A stretch of 35,115 nt of DNA from Candidatus Peregrinibacteria bacterium (GTDB taxonomy: Bacteria; Patescibacteriota; Gracilibacteria; UM-FILTER-43-11; JACRIE01): contig JACRIE010000071.1 of assembly GCA_016220165.1 (NCBI GenBank), positions 1-35,115 of the forward strand. Reading direction: 5' to 3'. The stretch's first letter is position 1; every line of letters starts with the position of its first letter. The notes beneath the pieces were generated by a model. The model saw nothing but the letters and a program-made list of their open reading frames with translations. It had not been told where the DNA came from and ran no database searches. Position numbers and translations under genes: made by a program. Of this stretch, positions 1 to 7,735 are shown in pieces.

Positions 1-84
1 TCCGGCTATGGCCGACTGGGTGTGTCCGGTATTCAGCAGCGCCTCAATCCTATCACGATCATTTTGCCTGAGATGTTTGAATGA
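1..84 (+). CDS. 3' end of an unknown gene (partial)
   Basis: The first 84 bases are open in frame 1 and end in TGA, giving a 27-residue C-terminus that ends LPEMFE. The frame is open from the very first base, so the gene starts outside the window. The peptide is hydrophobic near its end (ITIIL) but is too short to assign to a family. The next gene begins about 65 bases later on the same strand, so the two could be co-transcribed. It could also be a chance frame; the main support is plausible codon use and an uninterrupted frame from the edge. Confidence 0.4.
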   Translation, partial: SGYGRLGVSGIQQRLNPITIILPEMFE

Positions 85-150
85 TTTTTTCATACAACTT
101 CCATGTTAGGAGAAGTTGCATTTCAAAGTCGAATTTTCGAAGATATAACA

Positions 151-585
151 ATGTTAAGAATTTCCGAAGCCATCCTGGAGATCGTGAACGGCAACGCTAC
201 GCTGCAATTCGGGCTCCGGTATCGATTATTCAATTTATCCCAGCTGTCCGCTTTCCTGAGGCCCCAGATCAAGGCCCGCACTAAAAAAGAAGTCAAGATC
301 GGCGCGGTCACGATGCATCTCTCACGAATGCAACGGAAATTCCTGAAATGGATGCCGACGCAGGAAGCCTACGCGATTGAAAATATCACCGCTCATTCGA
401 ATCTGTGCACCATAAACGGCACCATCGCCCTCTTCTGTTTGAAATTTTATGAAAAATACACGGAAATTCCGGGGCTCATTCATTTTTTGGTGCAGCACTT
501 CATGATGCAAAACATCAATATCATTGAAATTTCATCCTCGCTTTCAATACCTTGTTCAGTTGATGGCAGGCCCAGAAGGATTTGA
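151..585 (+). CDS. small ACT-like domain protein, 3' end overlapping tRNA-Trp
   Basis: About 144 residues if started at the ATG at 151; an earlier ATG at 103 is possible but adds residues with no family look. The N-terminal part (LRISEAILEIVNGN, then a Leu/Ser-rich helix and TKKEVKIGAVTMHLSR) resembles small uncharacterised proteins of Patescibacteria and archaea in which a helical region precedes an ACT-like fold. The C-terminal part has the ACT pattern of strand, helix and strand (IPGLIHFLVQ, then NINIIEISSS). After SSS the pattern is lost and the last residues are read antisense through the 3' end of the tRNA gene. The ACT domain therefore looks cut short. Family placement is from memory of the pattern; a ligand-sensing role is only an inference. 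Confidence 0.5.
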   Translation: MLRISEAILEIVNGNATLQFGLRYRLFNLSQLSAFLRPQIKARTKKEVKIGAVTMHLSRMQRKFLKWMPTQEAYAIENITAHSNLCTINGTIALFCLKFYEKYTEIPGLIHFLVQHFMMQNINIIEISSSLSIPCSVDGRPRRI

Positions 586-637
586 ACCCTCACTAACGGT
601 TTTGGAGACCGGTATGCTACCATTACACCATGGGCCT
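564..637 (-). tRNA. tRNA-Trp (anticodon CCA)
   Basis: Read on the minus strand, a 74-base cloverleaf starts AGGCCCA, pairs perfectly with TGGGCCT at the 3' end, and carries an encoded GCCA tail. The anticodon loop CTCCAAA gives CCA (Trp). The T arm GAGGGTTCAAATCCTTC is canonical. The bottom pair of the anticodon stem is a C/T mismatch, a small oddity. The 3' end points at the ACT-like gene and overlaps its last 22 bases. Confidence 0.93.
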
Positions 638-663
638 ACGTCGAATGCAGCCACAACGATAAA

Positions 664-682
664 GAGTTTTTTAGAAAAACTC
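664..682 (-). terminator. AT-rich hairpin after the IPT/SLH gene
   Basis: GAGTTTTT pairs perfectly with AAAAACTC across a 3-base loop, about 30 bases past the stop of the minus-strand gene ending at 711. On the minus strand it is followed by TTTATC. The stem is AT-rich, so it would be a weak terminator, lying between that gene and tRNA-Trp. Confidence 0.35.
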
Positions 683-710
683 AAGTGGACAAAAAAGGAA
701 ATAGTAAAGA

Positions 711-3700
711 TTATTTCACTTCTTTGCTATAGGCGTCCACGGCTTCCAGAATCATCTTCGCGGCTTCCGCGCGGGTGACGGAACGGTTGGGTTCGAATTT
801 GTTTTGCGAAACGCCGCGAACCAGGCCGCGATTATAGGCTTCCGTCACCCAAGGTATCTGATCGGCCGAGAGGTCAGAAAAGGGGTTGGAGCCGCCGGTC
901 ACCTTAAAGCCGCCGGCCGTGAGGATGAGCTGAAGCGCCTGCGCCCGGAAGACGGGCGCCTTGGGATCGGCGGGGACGGTGAGGTTCGCGGCGTCGGCCG
1001 TAGTCTGGAAAGCGGTTAAGAGGTACGCCACAAAGTCAGCCGAAGTGATCAGATCCGCCGGACGAAAAAGGTTGTCCGGCAGGGACGACACCAGTTGCTT
1101 TGAACGGAACGCGTTGACGTATTTTTGAGCCCATGGAACCGCGGCCGCATCGCGAAAGGGAATCAGGGGTTTATTTGAAGTTTTCGCGACAGGCGTGAGA
1201 GGTTTGCGAACACGCGAAGACGGAAGAGTTTCGGGTTCAGCTGCAGTAACAGGAACTGTCATTTGCGCCTCAGCGGGAAGAGTCGCGGAAGAAGGAGTTT
1301 TGGCCGGAGGAGAGAGTGGCTCTTCAGCAGAAGGCGGAGGGGTTACAGTTTCAGTCACAGCAACAGGCGTCGGGACAATTGGAGTTTCAGTTTCAGCGAG
1401 AGGCGTCTTGATTGCCGCAGGCAGCGCAGTTCCCGAAAGAAAAGCGTTGCAGCTGCGATTGTCCGTCTGGCTGTCAAAACAGGCAACCCCTTTGTTATAG
1501 AAAGTGAGCGCCGGGGAAAGGATGGGTTTCGTGACGCTCAGAAGCAGCTTTTCGTTGTCACGTTCGAGATTTTCGGCTGAAAATGCCCCCAGATCCGACG
1601 GAGAGATAGAGAAGAGGACTTGTGACCCGTCCGAGACAGCAGAGCTGACTGTGGTCCAAAGATTGTACGTTTGATTTTCAACGGCAGGCGGAAAAATGAA
1701 ATCACGGAACGTGACGCGGCAACTTCCCAGCTCGCACGTGGCTACAGCGGGAACGACGTCAAACCCTTTCACGCTTTTATTTTCGAGCTCTATTTCACGG
1801 AAAGGAAGAATTCCTAATTTTTTAACACTATCGGGATCGTTCGAATTTGTTTTATAATCGACGGCAAAAGTCATTTTTTTTATCTTAAGATTGCCGAGAT
1901 GATTGAGTACCGTGAGTTTCGCCAAGACTACTTCCCGTTTTTTGGATCCATTAATATCGAAAGAGTTTTGGTCAGGAGTGGCAAAAAATATTTCAAAAGT
2001 TTTTCCCAGAGCGGGAGCGGCGAGGAAAGGCAGCTCATTGCTTTTTTGGCCGCGGGTCTCGATATGCAATTTTCCGCCGCCTGCAGCTCCCGCGGGAACC
2101 ATCACGGAGAGTTTAGAACCTTTGAGTTCGAGTCCGGGAACCTGTTGATCCTTAAAAAATACAATATTGTCTGCGGCGTTCGATGAAAAGCCTTTCCCCT
2201 CAATAATTATTTTTTTGCCCGCTTCGACGCCTTCAGGCGTGAGAATTTTAGAGAGCGAAGGACCCGCGAGGACTGAGGTCAATTTGGGATCAAAGGAAAA
2301 CGCCAATTCGTTACTTTTTTTACCATTGATCGTTACGGACAAGGTTGTTTCTTTAAAAAGCGTGGCCTTGTAGTCGAGATAGGTTTCGATGGAATAAGGT
2401 TGCAGCGCCGGAGCGTCTTTGGAAACACCTCCATTATTGATGTTAACTTTAACTTTTATCCGGTCCTCCATATGCCCGAGAATTTGTGTGGCACCGGGTC
2501 CGAAATTAACTCCTTCAATGATGATTCGCTGTCCGGGTGAAAACCCTTTTGCCGCCGTGATTTTATTAATATAAGGGATGTCAACATTACTCCAATCGAA
2601 TTCTATTTCATTACTTTTGATTCCATTGTTAATAACGTAAGCGGTTCCATTTTTGGGAAGCGCGGTGATCCGCAGATTGATTATTCCATCGCCTAAGGCG
2701 TTCGCATTCGTTTGCTTGGCATTTTTCAGATACACCAGTGGCGCTGTCTGCCCATTTCCAAGACCCGAACCATTGAGTTTAACGGAATAACTGCCGTCAT
2801 TATTAATAAGCGGTTCTTCAATATTCGTGAGAAAAGGCGCGTTTTTAGGCGTGTACAAAAGGCAGTTGCTTTGAATGTTATTGGTCATTACCGAAAGACA
2901 TCCCTCGGCAATATTGGTAGGACGCGGGGCCGAGAGAAGCGTTTTTTCCGCATAGGTCGCCTTATTTTTGCTTTTTCCTATCGCGATGGAATTCTCATCG
3001 GCTTTTTCACTGAAATTTTTGCCGTTCAGAGTAAGCACGATTGTTCCATCCGTTTGAGGCTCTTCTGAAAATGAGGTTAAGACAGGGGCTTTTTCGCTTA
3101 TTATTCTTATTCCATTGCTTTCAATCCCTCCGCGGCTGACGGTGATTTTTCCCGTGAAAGATGTCGTAGGCAGTTGAGCTACAATAGTCTTACCGTCGTT
3201 TGACGCGCTATTGAGCGTGAGGCTAACTTTGTCTAAACGCACTTCGGGATCCGCTCCCGTTATTTTAAAACCGCTGCCATGAATTTTAACGGTTCCTCCA
3301 GGCTTAATATCCGTTGGGCTTTCGATAAAATCGATGATCGGAGCGCTGATTTCAAATAAATAAGGAGCGCCGGTATATCCATAGGAAGTTACCAGAAGCT
3401 CGCCGCCAGTTATGGTGCTGCTGACTTTGGCGATGATTTGAGTGTAGTCGCATTTTTGGATGGCGAGGCTTTTTTTCGCGAGCGTCACGGCGCACTTTCC
3501 GGGTTCAAAATTTTTCCCGGAGATGATGATTGAATCATTAGAGGTCGTGTTTTCCGGAATAAAAATTTTGGTGATGTGCGGGATTTTGAGGCTATACGCG
3601 GCACTTTTTTTATCCAACGTCACGGTCAGATCGCCTCCTTGCGGCAGGAGGTCGTCCGGGAGCACGCCCTGAATGGTTTTATCTTTTTTTCCGGTGATTT

Positions 3701-3902
3701 GGGCCTTTTTTTTGTCCGGAAAAGTGACCTCCAGATTGCCGATGCCAACATCGCCGAAATTCGCGACCGTGATCGAAAATGCGGCTCCTTTGCCGTAGGG
3801 GCCGGCGATCGTCACTTTATCGATCCTCGGGTCTCCGGTTCCCGCCTGCGCGATGAGCGGCAATGTCAGAAAAATACCGATGATGAGAAGAATTTTTTTC
3901 AT
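711..3902 (-). CDS. exported IPT/TIG-repeat protein with C-terminal S-layer homology domains
   Basis: 1063 residues. Residues 1-20 form a signal peptide (MKKILLIIGIFLTLPLIAQA). Residues about 22-630 hold serial immunoglobulin-like IPT/TIG units, visible as repeated phrases such as IIIEGVNFGPG, IIIEGKGFSSN, VKIHGSGF and VTINGKKSNEL. A middle region (about 630-830) is a different beta domain. A Pro/Thr/Ala-rich linker (about 855-940) follows. The last 120 residues contain two S-layer-homology-like units (FRDAAAVPWAQKYVNAF; NPFSDLSADQIPWVTEAYNRG...VTRAEAAKMI). SLH domains usually bind secondary cell-wall polymer, so a surface or adhesion role is likely. No Shine-Dalgarno is seen; ATG follows an A-rich stretch. 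A hairpin lies just upstream. Confidence 0.85.
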   Translation of the reverse strand: MKKILLIIGIFLTLPLIAQAGTGDPRIDKVTIAGPYGKGAAFSITVANFGDVGIGNLEVTFPDKKKAQITGKKDKTIQGVLPDDLLPQGGDLTVTLDKKSAAYSLKIPHITKIFIPENTTSNDSIIISGKNFEPGKCAVTLAKKSLAIQKCDYTQIIAKVSSTITGGELLVTSYGYTGAPYLFEISAPIIDFIESPTDIKPGGTVKIHGSGFKITGADPEVRLDKVSLTLNSASNDGKTIVAQLPTTSFTGKITVSRGGIESNGIRIISEKAPVLTSFSEEPQTDGTIVLTLNGKNFSEKADENSIAIGKSKNKATYAEKTLLSAPRPTNIAEGCLSVMTNNIQSNCLLYTPKNAPFLTNIEEPLINNDGSYSVKLNGSGLGNGQTAPLVYLKNAKQTNANALGDGIINLRITALPKNGTAYVINNGIKSNEIEFDWSNVDIPYINKITAAKGFSPGQRIIIEGVNFGPGATQILGHMEDRIKVKVNINNGGVSKDAPALQPYSIETYLDYKATLFKETTLSVTINGKKSNELAFSFDPKLTSVLAGPSLSKILTPEGVEAGKKIIIEGKGFSSNAADNIVFFKDQQVPGLELKGSKLSVMVPAGAAGGGKLHIETRGQKSNELPFLAAPALGKTFEIFFATPDQNSFDINGSKKREVVLAKLTVLNHLGNLKIKKMTFAVDYKTNSNDPDSVKKLGILPFREIELENKSVKGFDVVPAVATCELGSCRVTFRDFIFPPAVENQTYNLWTTVSSAVSDGSQVLFSISPSDLGAFSAENLERDNEKLLLSVTKPILSPALTFYNKGVACFDSQTDNRSCNAFLSGTALPAAIKTPLAETETPIVPTPVAVTETVTPPPSAEEPLSPPAKTPSSATLPAEAQMTVPVTAAEPETLPSSRVRKPLTPVAKTSNKPLIPFRDAAAVPWAQKYVNAFRSKQLVSSLPDNLFRPADLITSADFVAYLLTAFQTTADAANLTVPADPKAPVFRAQALQLILTAGGFKVTGGSNPFSDLSADQIPWVTEAYNRGLVRGVSQNKFEPNRSVTRAEAAKMILEAVDAYSKEVK

Positions 3903-3921
3903 TTTGTTTTTTTAGCGGATT

Positions 3922-3955
3922 CCCCTGCCATGACGATTTTTTGTCATGACAGGGG
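3922..3955 (-). promoter_or_regulatory. leader hairpin upstream of the IPT/SLH gene
   Basis: Thirteen-base arms CCCCTGCCATGAC and GTCATGACAGGGG enclose an 8-base loop. The one imperfect position is C/A on the plus strand but a G-U wobble in minus-strand RNA, so the structure favours a minus-strand transcript. It begins 20 bases before the ATG at 3902 and is not followed by a U-run in that direction. A leader structure or processing stem fits better than a terminator, but it could also end transcription coming from pyrK. Confidence 0.45.
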
Positions 3956-3990
3956 GTATTTCTATTAAAAAATAGAGGGACTTTGGCACA

Positions 3991-4029
3991 TCAGCCGCAG
4001 CCACCGCAACCGCCTTTTCCACCGATCAT
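3991..4029 (-). CDS. possible 12-residue Gly/Cys-rich microprotein
   Basis: A minus-strand ATG at 4029 opens a 12-codon frame, MIGGKGGCGGCG, ending in TGA. Seven of the 12 residues are Gly and two are Cys. It sits in the gap between pyrK and the IPT/SLH gene, on their strand. There is no Shine-Dalgarno before the ATG, but that is true of nearly every gene here. It is too short to be significant by length alone; only the composition draws attention. It might equally be chance. Confidence 0.15.
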   Translation of the reverse strand: MIGGKGGCGGCG

Positions 4030-4084
4030 AAAAATACAGTTAAAAAATAAGCTTTCTTATTGTATCTCCCTTTTTTAATTTTTC

Positions 4085-4831
4085 CTATTTTTTGTTTCCG
4101 CCGCTGTCCCGTGAGTAATTTCCGAATTCGGGAAGTTTGAGCGCCTTTTCACCTTGTATGACGGGGCCATCAATGCACACGCGGAACCCCGTGTTGTCCA
4201 TGCAGCAGGCGCCGCAAATCCCAAAGCCGCACTTCATAAAACGCTCAAGACTCAATTGGCAATCGACATTATATTCACTCGCCAGTTCCGCGACCTTTTT
4301 CATCATGACTTCAGGGCCGCAGGAGTAGACGCCGTCGTACTTGTTTTTTTCAAGCAGTTGCTCGAGCACTTGCGGAGCATAGCCTTTGAACCCCTCAGAG
4401 CCATCATCCGTGCTCACGTGCACACGGACGCCGAGTTTTTTTATTTCTTTGAGGTAAAGAAGCAGATCGGCCGATCGCGCCCCTTCGATAAAGTCGACTT
4501 CTATTTTTTTCTTCCGGGCCTCCTGAGCCAGAAAGACGAGCGGCGGCGTGCCGAAACCCCCGCCCACGAGCGCGATGCGTTTTCTTTGGCGCGGATTCGG
4601 ATCCGCGCTTTCAGGAAGTTTGAACCCGTTGCCATAGGGGCCGCGGATCCCCAGGCGGTCGCCGACCTTGTAGCGGTTGAACAAATGCGTGGTGAAGCGG
4701 CCCACTTTGGCCACGCCGATTTTAAGGATCTTACCGTCGTCCTGAGCGACGGCCATGGGTTTTTCATCCAGCCCCGGAATCCACAGCATGATGAATTGCC
4801 CGGGCACGCTGTTCAATGTGTGCCTGAACAT
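4085..4831 (-). CDS. pyrK: dihydroorotate dehydrogenase electron transfer subunit PyrK (start uncertain)
   Basis: 248 residues from the ATG at 4831. The FAD-binding part has PGQFIMLWIPG and GDRLGIRGPYGNGF; the NAD-binding part has ALVGGGFGTPPLVFLA and SCGPEVMM; the C-terminal [2Fe-2S] site is Cys201-x4-Cys206-x2-Cys209-x9-Cys219. It passes electrons from the type 1B PyrD flavoprotein to NAD+. The family normally starts about 20 residues earlier, and the bases upstream of 4831 do encode that part in frame (AILEIREIIQESPILRTY), open back to a TAA near 4927. No ATG, GTG or TTG occurs in that extension, so the true start is a rare codon, or the 5' end has been lost. pyrD lies 1 kb upstream, separated by an opposite-strand gene. 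Confidence 0.9.
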   Translation of the reverse strand: MFRHTLNSVPGQFIMLWIPGLDEKPMAVAQDDGKILKIGVAKVGRFTTHLFNRYKVGDRLGIRGPYGNGFKLPESADPNPRQRKRIALVGGGFGTPPLVFLAQEARKKKIEVDFIEGARSADLLLYLKEIKKLGVRVHVSTDDGSEGFKGYAPQVLEQLLEKNKYDGVYSCGPEVMMKKVAELASEYNVDCQLSLERFMKCGFGICGACCMDNTGFRVCIDGPVIQGEKALKLPEFGNYSRDSGGNKK

Positions 4832-5015
4832 GTAGGTCCTTAGGATGGGGGATTCCTGGATGATTTCCCGGATTTCCAGGATGGCTGACTGATGATGTCT
4901 GGGGGAATTATTGATTTTTAATTACGAATTAGTTATGAACGATGCCCGCACCTAAAATATAGCACAATCGATCAAAATTGGATTGCGCCCCGAACGCAAA
5001 GGCTTAAAATTTAAG

Positions 5016-5044
5016 TTGACTTAGGATGTTATTTATTCAATAAT
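5016..5044 (+). promoter_or_regulatory. sigma70-like promoter for the DUF4256-like gene
   Basis: TTGACT (5016-5021), a 17-base spacer, then AATAAT (5039-5044). This is five of six at each box. A start about seven bases on leaves a leader of some 25 bases before the ATG at 5075, with no Shine-Dalgarno in it. Confidence 0.5.
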
Positions 5045-5074
5045 CAATTCCATTCATTTAATCCTACATTATAT

Positions 5075-5821
5075 ATGAGTGAAATAGATATACTACGTGC
5101 CGAACTCGCCGCGACGAGGGCTGATGATCCCGAAGCGCCGCCTGACTCTGCTCAGGCATTAGCCGGATTGGCTGAAGATGGGCGTCCCGCCGTGGCAGGC
5201 GCTCTTGCCGCTACGGCCACCGAAGCCTCCCCCGAAGACCCCCGTCTGGCTACTTACAAACAGCAATACGCCGCACTTCCCGATGCTCATAAAAACGGTT
5301 TTACCTGGGAACAGGTTGTCACCAGACTTTCCGCCAATCCCGACAGGCTCGCAAAGGCGATGGCTATGCAGGGCGGCGGACATCTGTATTATGTCGAACG
5401 GACCGGTGAGGTGAATTTCAAAGATAAAGGCTTAGAACCCGTGATATACGGCTGGGATAAGGCCGAAGGCGAAAAAGGCAGACAACTGGTCCAGATTTAC
5501 GGCCACGATCCGGAACAAATGGCCGAAGTGAAACAATGGGCCAACAGCCCCGAAATTGAAGCCCGTGTTGCGGCAGATGGCTACGAACTGTTCGAGGACG
5601 ATGGCAATTATCACTTCAGCGATGATATGAAACGGGCGGCAGCGGTTAATGATGGTCAGCTTTTTGTCGCCAGCCAAGGCAGGAATGAATGGAGAGATTC
5701 CTTATTGAAAAACGCCCGGTTCGCGTTTTTCCATCCGTACGCTGGGCGCGTCTGCGTGGACGTTGACCGTCTTGCCTACCGGATTGACCGCCGTGGTGCG
5801 GTTCGCCGGCTAAGAGTCTAG
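5075..5821 (+). CDS. DUF4256-related protein inserted between pyrD and pyrK
   Basis: 248 residues, no signal peptide or membrane segment. The first 60 residues are Ala/Pro/Asp-rich and probably disordered. From residue 75 it follows the DUF4256 layout as I remember it: a TWEQVVTRLSANPDRL helix (family ANPDKLWSL), a VERTG motif followed by a conserved 'gyd' stretch (VIYGWDK), GRQLVQIYGHDPEQM, a 'dG(Y/I)ELF' segment, and a C-terminal RIDRRGAVRRLRV like the family's RGFRGLLRV ending. It is a divergent member and its function is unknown. It lies on the plus strand; its stop is five bases from the convergent pyrD stop. The local promoter and opposite strand suggest it was inserted into a former pyrDK operon. 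Confidence 0.6.
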   Translation: MSEIDILRAELAATRADDPEAPPDSAQALAGLAEDGRPAVAGALAATATEASPEDPRLATYKQQYAALPDAHKNGFTWEQVVTRLSANPDRLAKAMAMQGGGHLYYVERTGEVNFKDKGLEPVIYGWDKAEGEKGRQLVQIYGHDPEQMAEVKQWANSPEIEARVAADGYELFEDDGNYHFSDDMKRAAAVNDGQLFVASQGRNEWRDSLLKNARFAFFHPYAGRVCVDVDRLAYRIDRRGAVRRLRV

Positions 5822-5826
5822 GATTT

Positions 5827-6747
5827 TTAATTCCCTTCGTGCGCCGCGCCGATAATGTCATTGATGTCGTCGATGTTTTCCTGGCGGCAAAATTTCCGCA
5901 TTTCCTCGAGGCATAGGTCGAACGCTTCCAAATCGCGATAGATGAGGGCTGAGCCCAGGGCGACTAGGGAGGCGCCGGCCATCATGAGTTCGATCACGTC
6001 TTCGCCGGTCGTCACGCCGCCGACGCCGATGATGGGGATTTTGACAGCTTTTTTGATGTCGTACACGCATTTGACGGCGATTGGTTTGATGCCGGGGCCG
6101 GAAACGCCGCCCACCTTGTTGTGCAGGAGCGGCTTGCGCAGGCGGATGTCGATGAGCATGCCGGGACCGAGCGTGTTGATCGCGGTGATGGCGTCGGCGC
6201 CGGCCGCCTCGGCCGCCTGAGCGATGAGACCGATGTTCGCCACGTTTGGCGAGAGTTTGACCGTAATGGGTTTCTTCGTGGCCCTGCGCACGGCCTTCGT
6301 TACCTCGGCCGTTGCCTTCGGGTCGCAGGCAAAGGGACGTCCCATTTCGTCCTCCACATTGGGGCAGGAGATGTTGGCTTCGATGATGTCCGCGCCAGCC
6401 GCGTCCATGAGTCGCGCGACCTCGGCGTATTCCCCGGCTGTCTTGCCGCCGACGCTTCCGATCAGGGGATTCTCGCAACCTTTTTTGTAGACCGCGATCT
6501 CTCCGGACGCCTGATGGATGCCCTCGCCGGAAAGCCCCACGGCATTGATGATGCCGCCTTCGTAGGTGAGCACGGTGGGATTGGGATGGCCCATGCGCGG
6601 CTCCATGAATACGGTTTTGCTTGTAACGCTTCCCGCGCCGCGGCGCACGCAATTGATCATGCTGGCTCCAGTCACGCCCAAATAGCCGGATGCCACCGTG
6701 AGCGGGTTGGGGAAATCAATGTTGCAAAAAGGGATGCTGAGGTTCAT
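5827..6747 (-). CDS. pyrD: dihydroorotate dehydrogenase, catalytic subunit PyrD (class 1B)
   Basis: 306 residues, full length. It oxidises dihydroorotate to orotate in pyrimidine synthesis using FMN, working with PyrK. Visible are the substrate loop with catalytic Cys128 in NISCPNVE, VKLSPNV with the FMN-contacting Lys, AINTLGPGMLID, the GGVSGPGIKP loop, and phosphate-binding IIGVGGVTTGEDVIELMMAGA. Cys at the catalytic base position and the presence of pyrK place it in class 1B. The start ATG at 6747 gives the usual N-terminus (LSIPFCNIDFPNPLTVASG). No Shine-Dalgarno is present. Confidence 0.95.
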   Translation of the reverse strand: MNLSIPFCNIDFPNPLTVASGYLGVTGASMINCVRRGAGSVTSKTVFMEPRMGHPNPTVLTYEGGIINAVGLSGEGIHQASGEIAVYKKGCENPLIGSVGGKTAGEYAEVARLMDAAGADIIEANISCPNVEDEMGRPFACDPKATAEVTKAVRRATKKPITVKLSPNVANIGLIAQAAEAAGADAITAINTLGPGMLIDIRLRKPLLHNKVGGVSGPGIKPIAVKCVYDIKKAVKIPIIGVGGVTTGEDVIELMMAGASLVALGSALIYRDLEAFDLCLEEMRKFCRQENIDDINDIIGAAHEGN

Positions 6748-6776
6748 AAAGGTTACACGGAAAGTATACCAATCGA

Positions 6777-6805
6777 TTTACTATTTACCAAAAGTAAGTT
6801 AAAAT
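6777..6805 (+). promoter_or_regulatory. candidate promoter for the SIMPL gene
   Basis: TTTACT (6777-6782), a 17-base spacer, then TAAAAT (6800-6805). It sits in the divergent gap between pyrD and the SIMPL-domain gene. The leader would be about 40 bases. Confidence 0.35.
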
Positions 6806-6853
6806 AATGTAGGTGATTAGCTGAATAATCATTTATCCCTTCATAAAATTTTT

Positions 6854-7624
6854 ATGGAAGACTCACTTTTCAAGAAAATATTGATGGCGTCGGGGTCGCT
6901 TTTTTTATTCGTTGTATCACTTTTCATCCTTTTCAATGGTCTCGGGAATCCCTGGTTCAAGAATATTAAGGCGGAGATCACCAACCAGCCTTCCGCGCGG
7001 ATCATTTCCGTGGATGCGGAAGGCAAGGTGACGGTCAAGCCGGACATCGCGCTCATCGATCTTTCCGTGGTCGCCCAGGGGAAAACAGTCAAGGCCGTGA
7101 CCCAGGAAGGCAATGTTAAAATGACGGCCGTGATCGACACCGTGAAGAAGCTCGGCATCGATTCGAAGGACATCGCTTCAACTCGATACAGTCTTTATCC
7201 CAATTATACGTATCCCCAAAATCAGTCTCCTCAACTGTCGGACTACACTTTAATTCAGGATATCCGCGTGAAGGTGCGCGTGCTGGATACGGTCGAGGGC
7301 GTGCTCGATGCGGGTATTGCCGCGGGCGCGAATCAGGTAGGCCAACTCTCATTCGATATCGATGATCCTAGTGCGGTCAAAAAACAGGCATGGGAAATGG
7401 CGTTTAAGATCGCCAAGGAAAAGGCTCTCGAAATGGCCAGCGCCGCGGACGTCCGTTTGGGCCGCGTGGTCACCTTTTCCGAAGGCTCCGGTTATCAGCC
7501 TCCCGTGTACGCCAATTACCGCCTGGATCTGATGGCGGAAAAGGCTGACTCCGTGGGTGCTTCAATCGAGCCAGGCAGTCAGGACATAATGGTCAACGTG
7601 AGCGTGACGTATGAGATTGAGTGA
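6854..7624 (+). CDS. SIMPL-domain (DUF541) membrane-anchored protein
   Basis: 256 residues. One membrane segment (about 8-28, ILMASGSLFLFVVSLFILF) anchors an exported domain. The domain has the SIMPL pattern: ISVDAEGKVTVKPDIALIDLSVVAQG, then paired helices, RYSLYPNYTY, YTLIQDIRVKVRVLD, KEKALEMASAADVRLGRVVTFSE, and a final beta strand NVSVTYEIE. SIMPL proteins form oligomeric periplasmic or surface assemblies of unclear role. The codons for its last nine residues recur in diverged form at 8875-8905, beyond the next gene. Confidence 0.88.
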   Translation: MEDSLFKKILMASGSLFLFVVSLFILFNGLGNPWFKNIKAEITNQPSARIISVDAEGKVTVKPDIALIDLSVVAQGKTVKAVTQEGNVKMTAVIDTVKKLGIDSKDIASTRYSLYPNYTYPQNQSPQLSDYTLIQDIRVKVRVLDTVEGVLDAGIAAGANQVGQLSFDIDDPSAVKKQAWEMAFKIAKEKALEMASAADVRLGRVVTFSEGSGYQPPVYANYRLDLMAEKADSVGASIEPGSQDIMVNVSVTYEIE

Positions 7625-7654
7625 GAATGAAGGCGCGTCCTAATATTGCAATAA

Positions 7655-7681
7655 AAGAAGTCGTCTAATCAGCGACTTCTT
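7655..7681 (+). terminator. hairpin after the SIMPL gene
   Basis: AAGAAGTCG and CGACTTCTT form a perfect 9-bp stem around a 9-base loop, 30 bases past the SIMPL stop. The T-run comes later (7691-7699) rather than at the stem base, so termination strength is uncertain. Confidence 0.45.
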
Positions 7682-7701
7682 ATGAATTTATATTTTTTTA
7701 C

Positions 7702-7729
7702 TTGAAAACTCCAAAAATTAGTGTAAAAT
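7702..7729 (+). promoter_or_regulatory. promoter giving a probably leaderless transcript
   Basis: TTGAAA (7702-7707), a 16-base spacer, then TAAAAT (7724-7729). The ATG at 7736 is seven bases past the -10 box, where transcription would start, so the mRNA would have essentially no leader. A GGAG at 7730 is too close to the ATG to act as a ribosome site. Confidence 0.5.
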
Positions 7730-7735
7730 GGAGTT

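Noticed and set aside
4850-4895. Hairpin TCCTGGA...TCCAGGA near pyrK as a regulatory element
   Set aside because: It lies in the part that encodes the family-like N-terminal extension of PyrK, so the pairing is more likely incidental to coding sequence.
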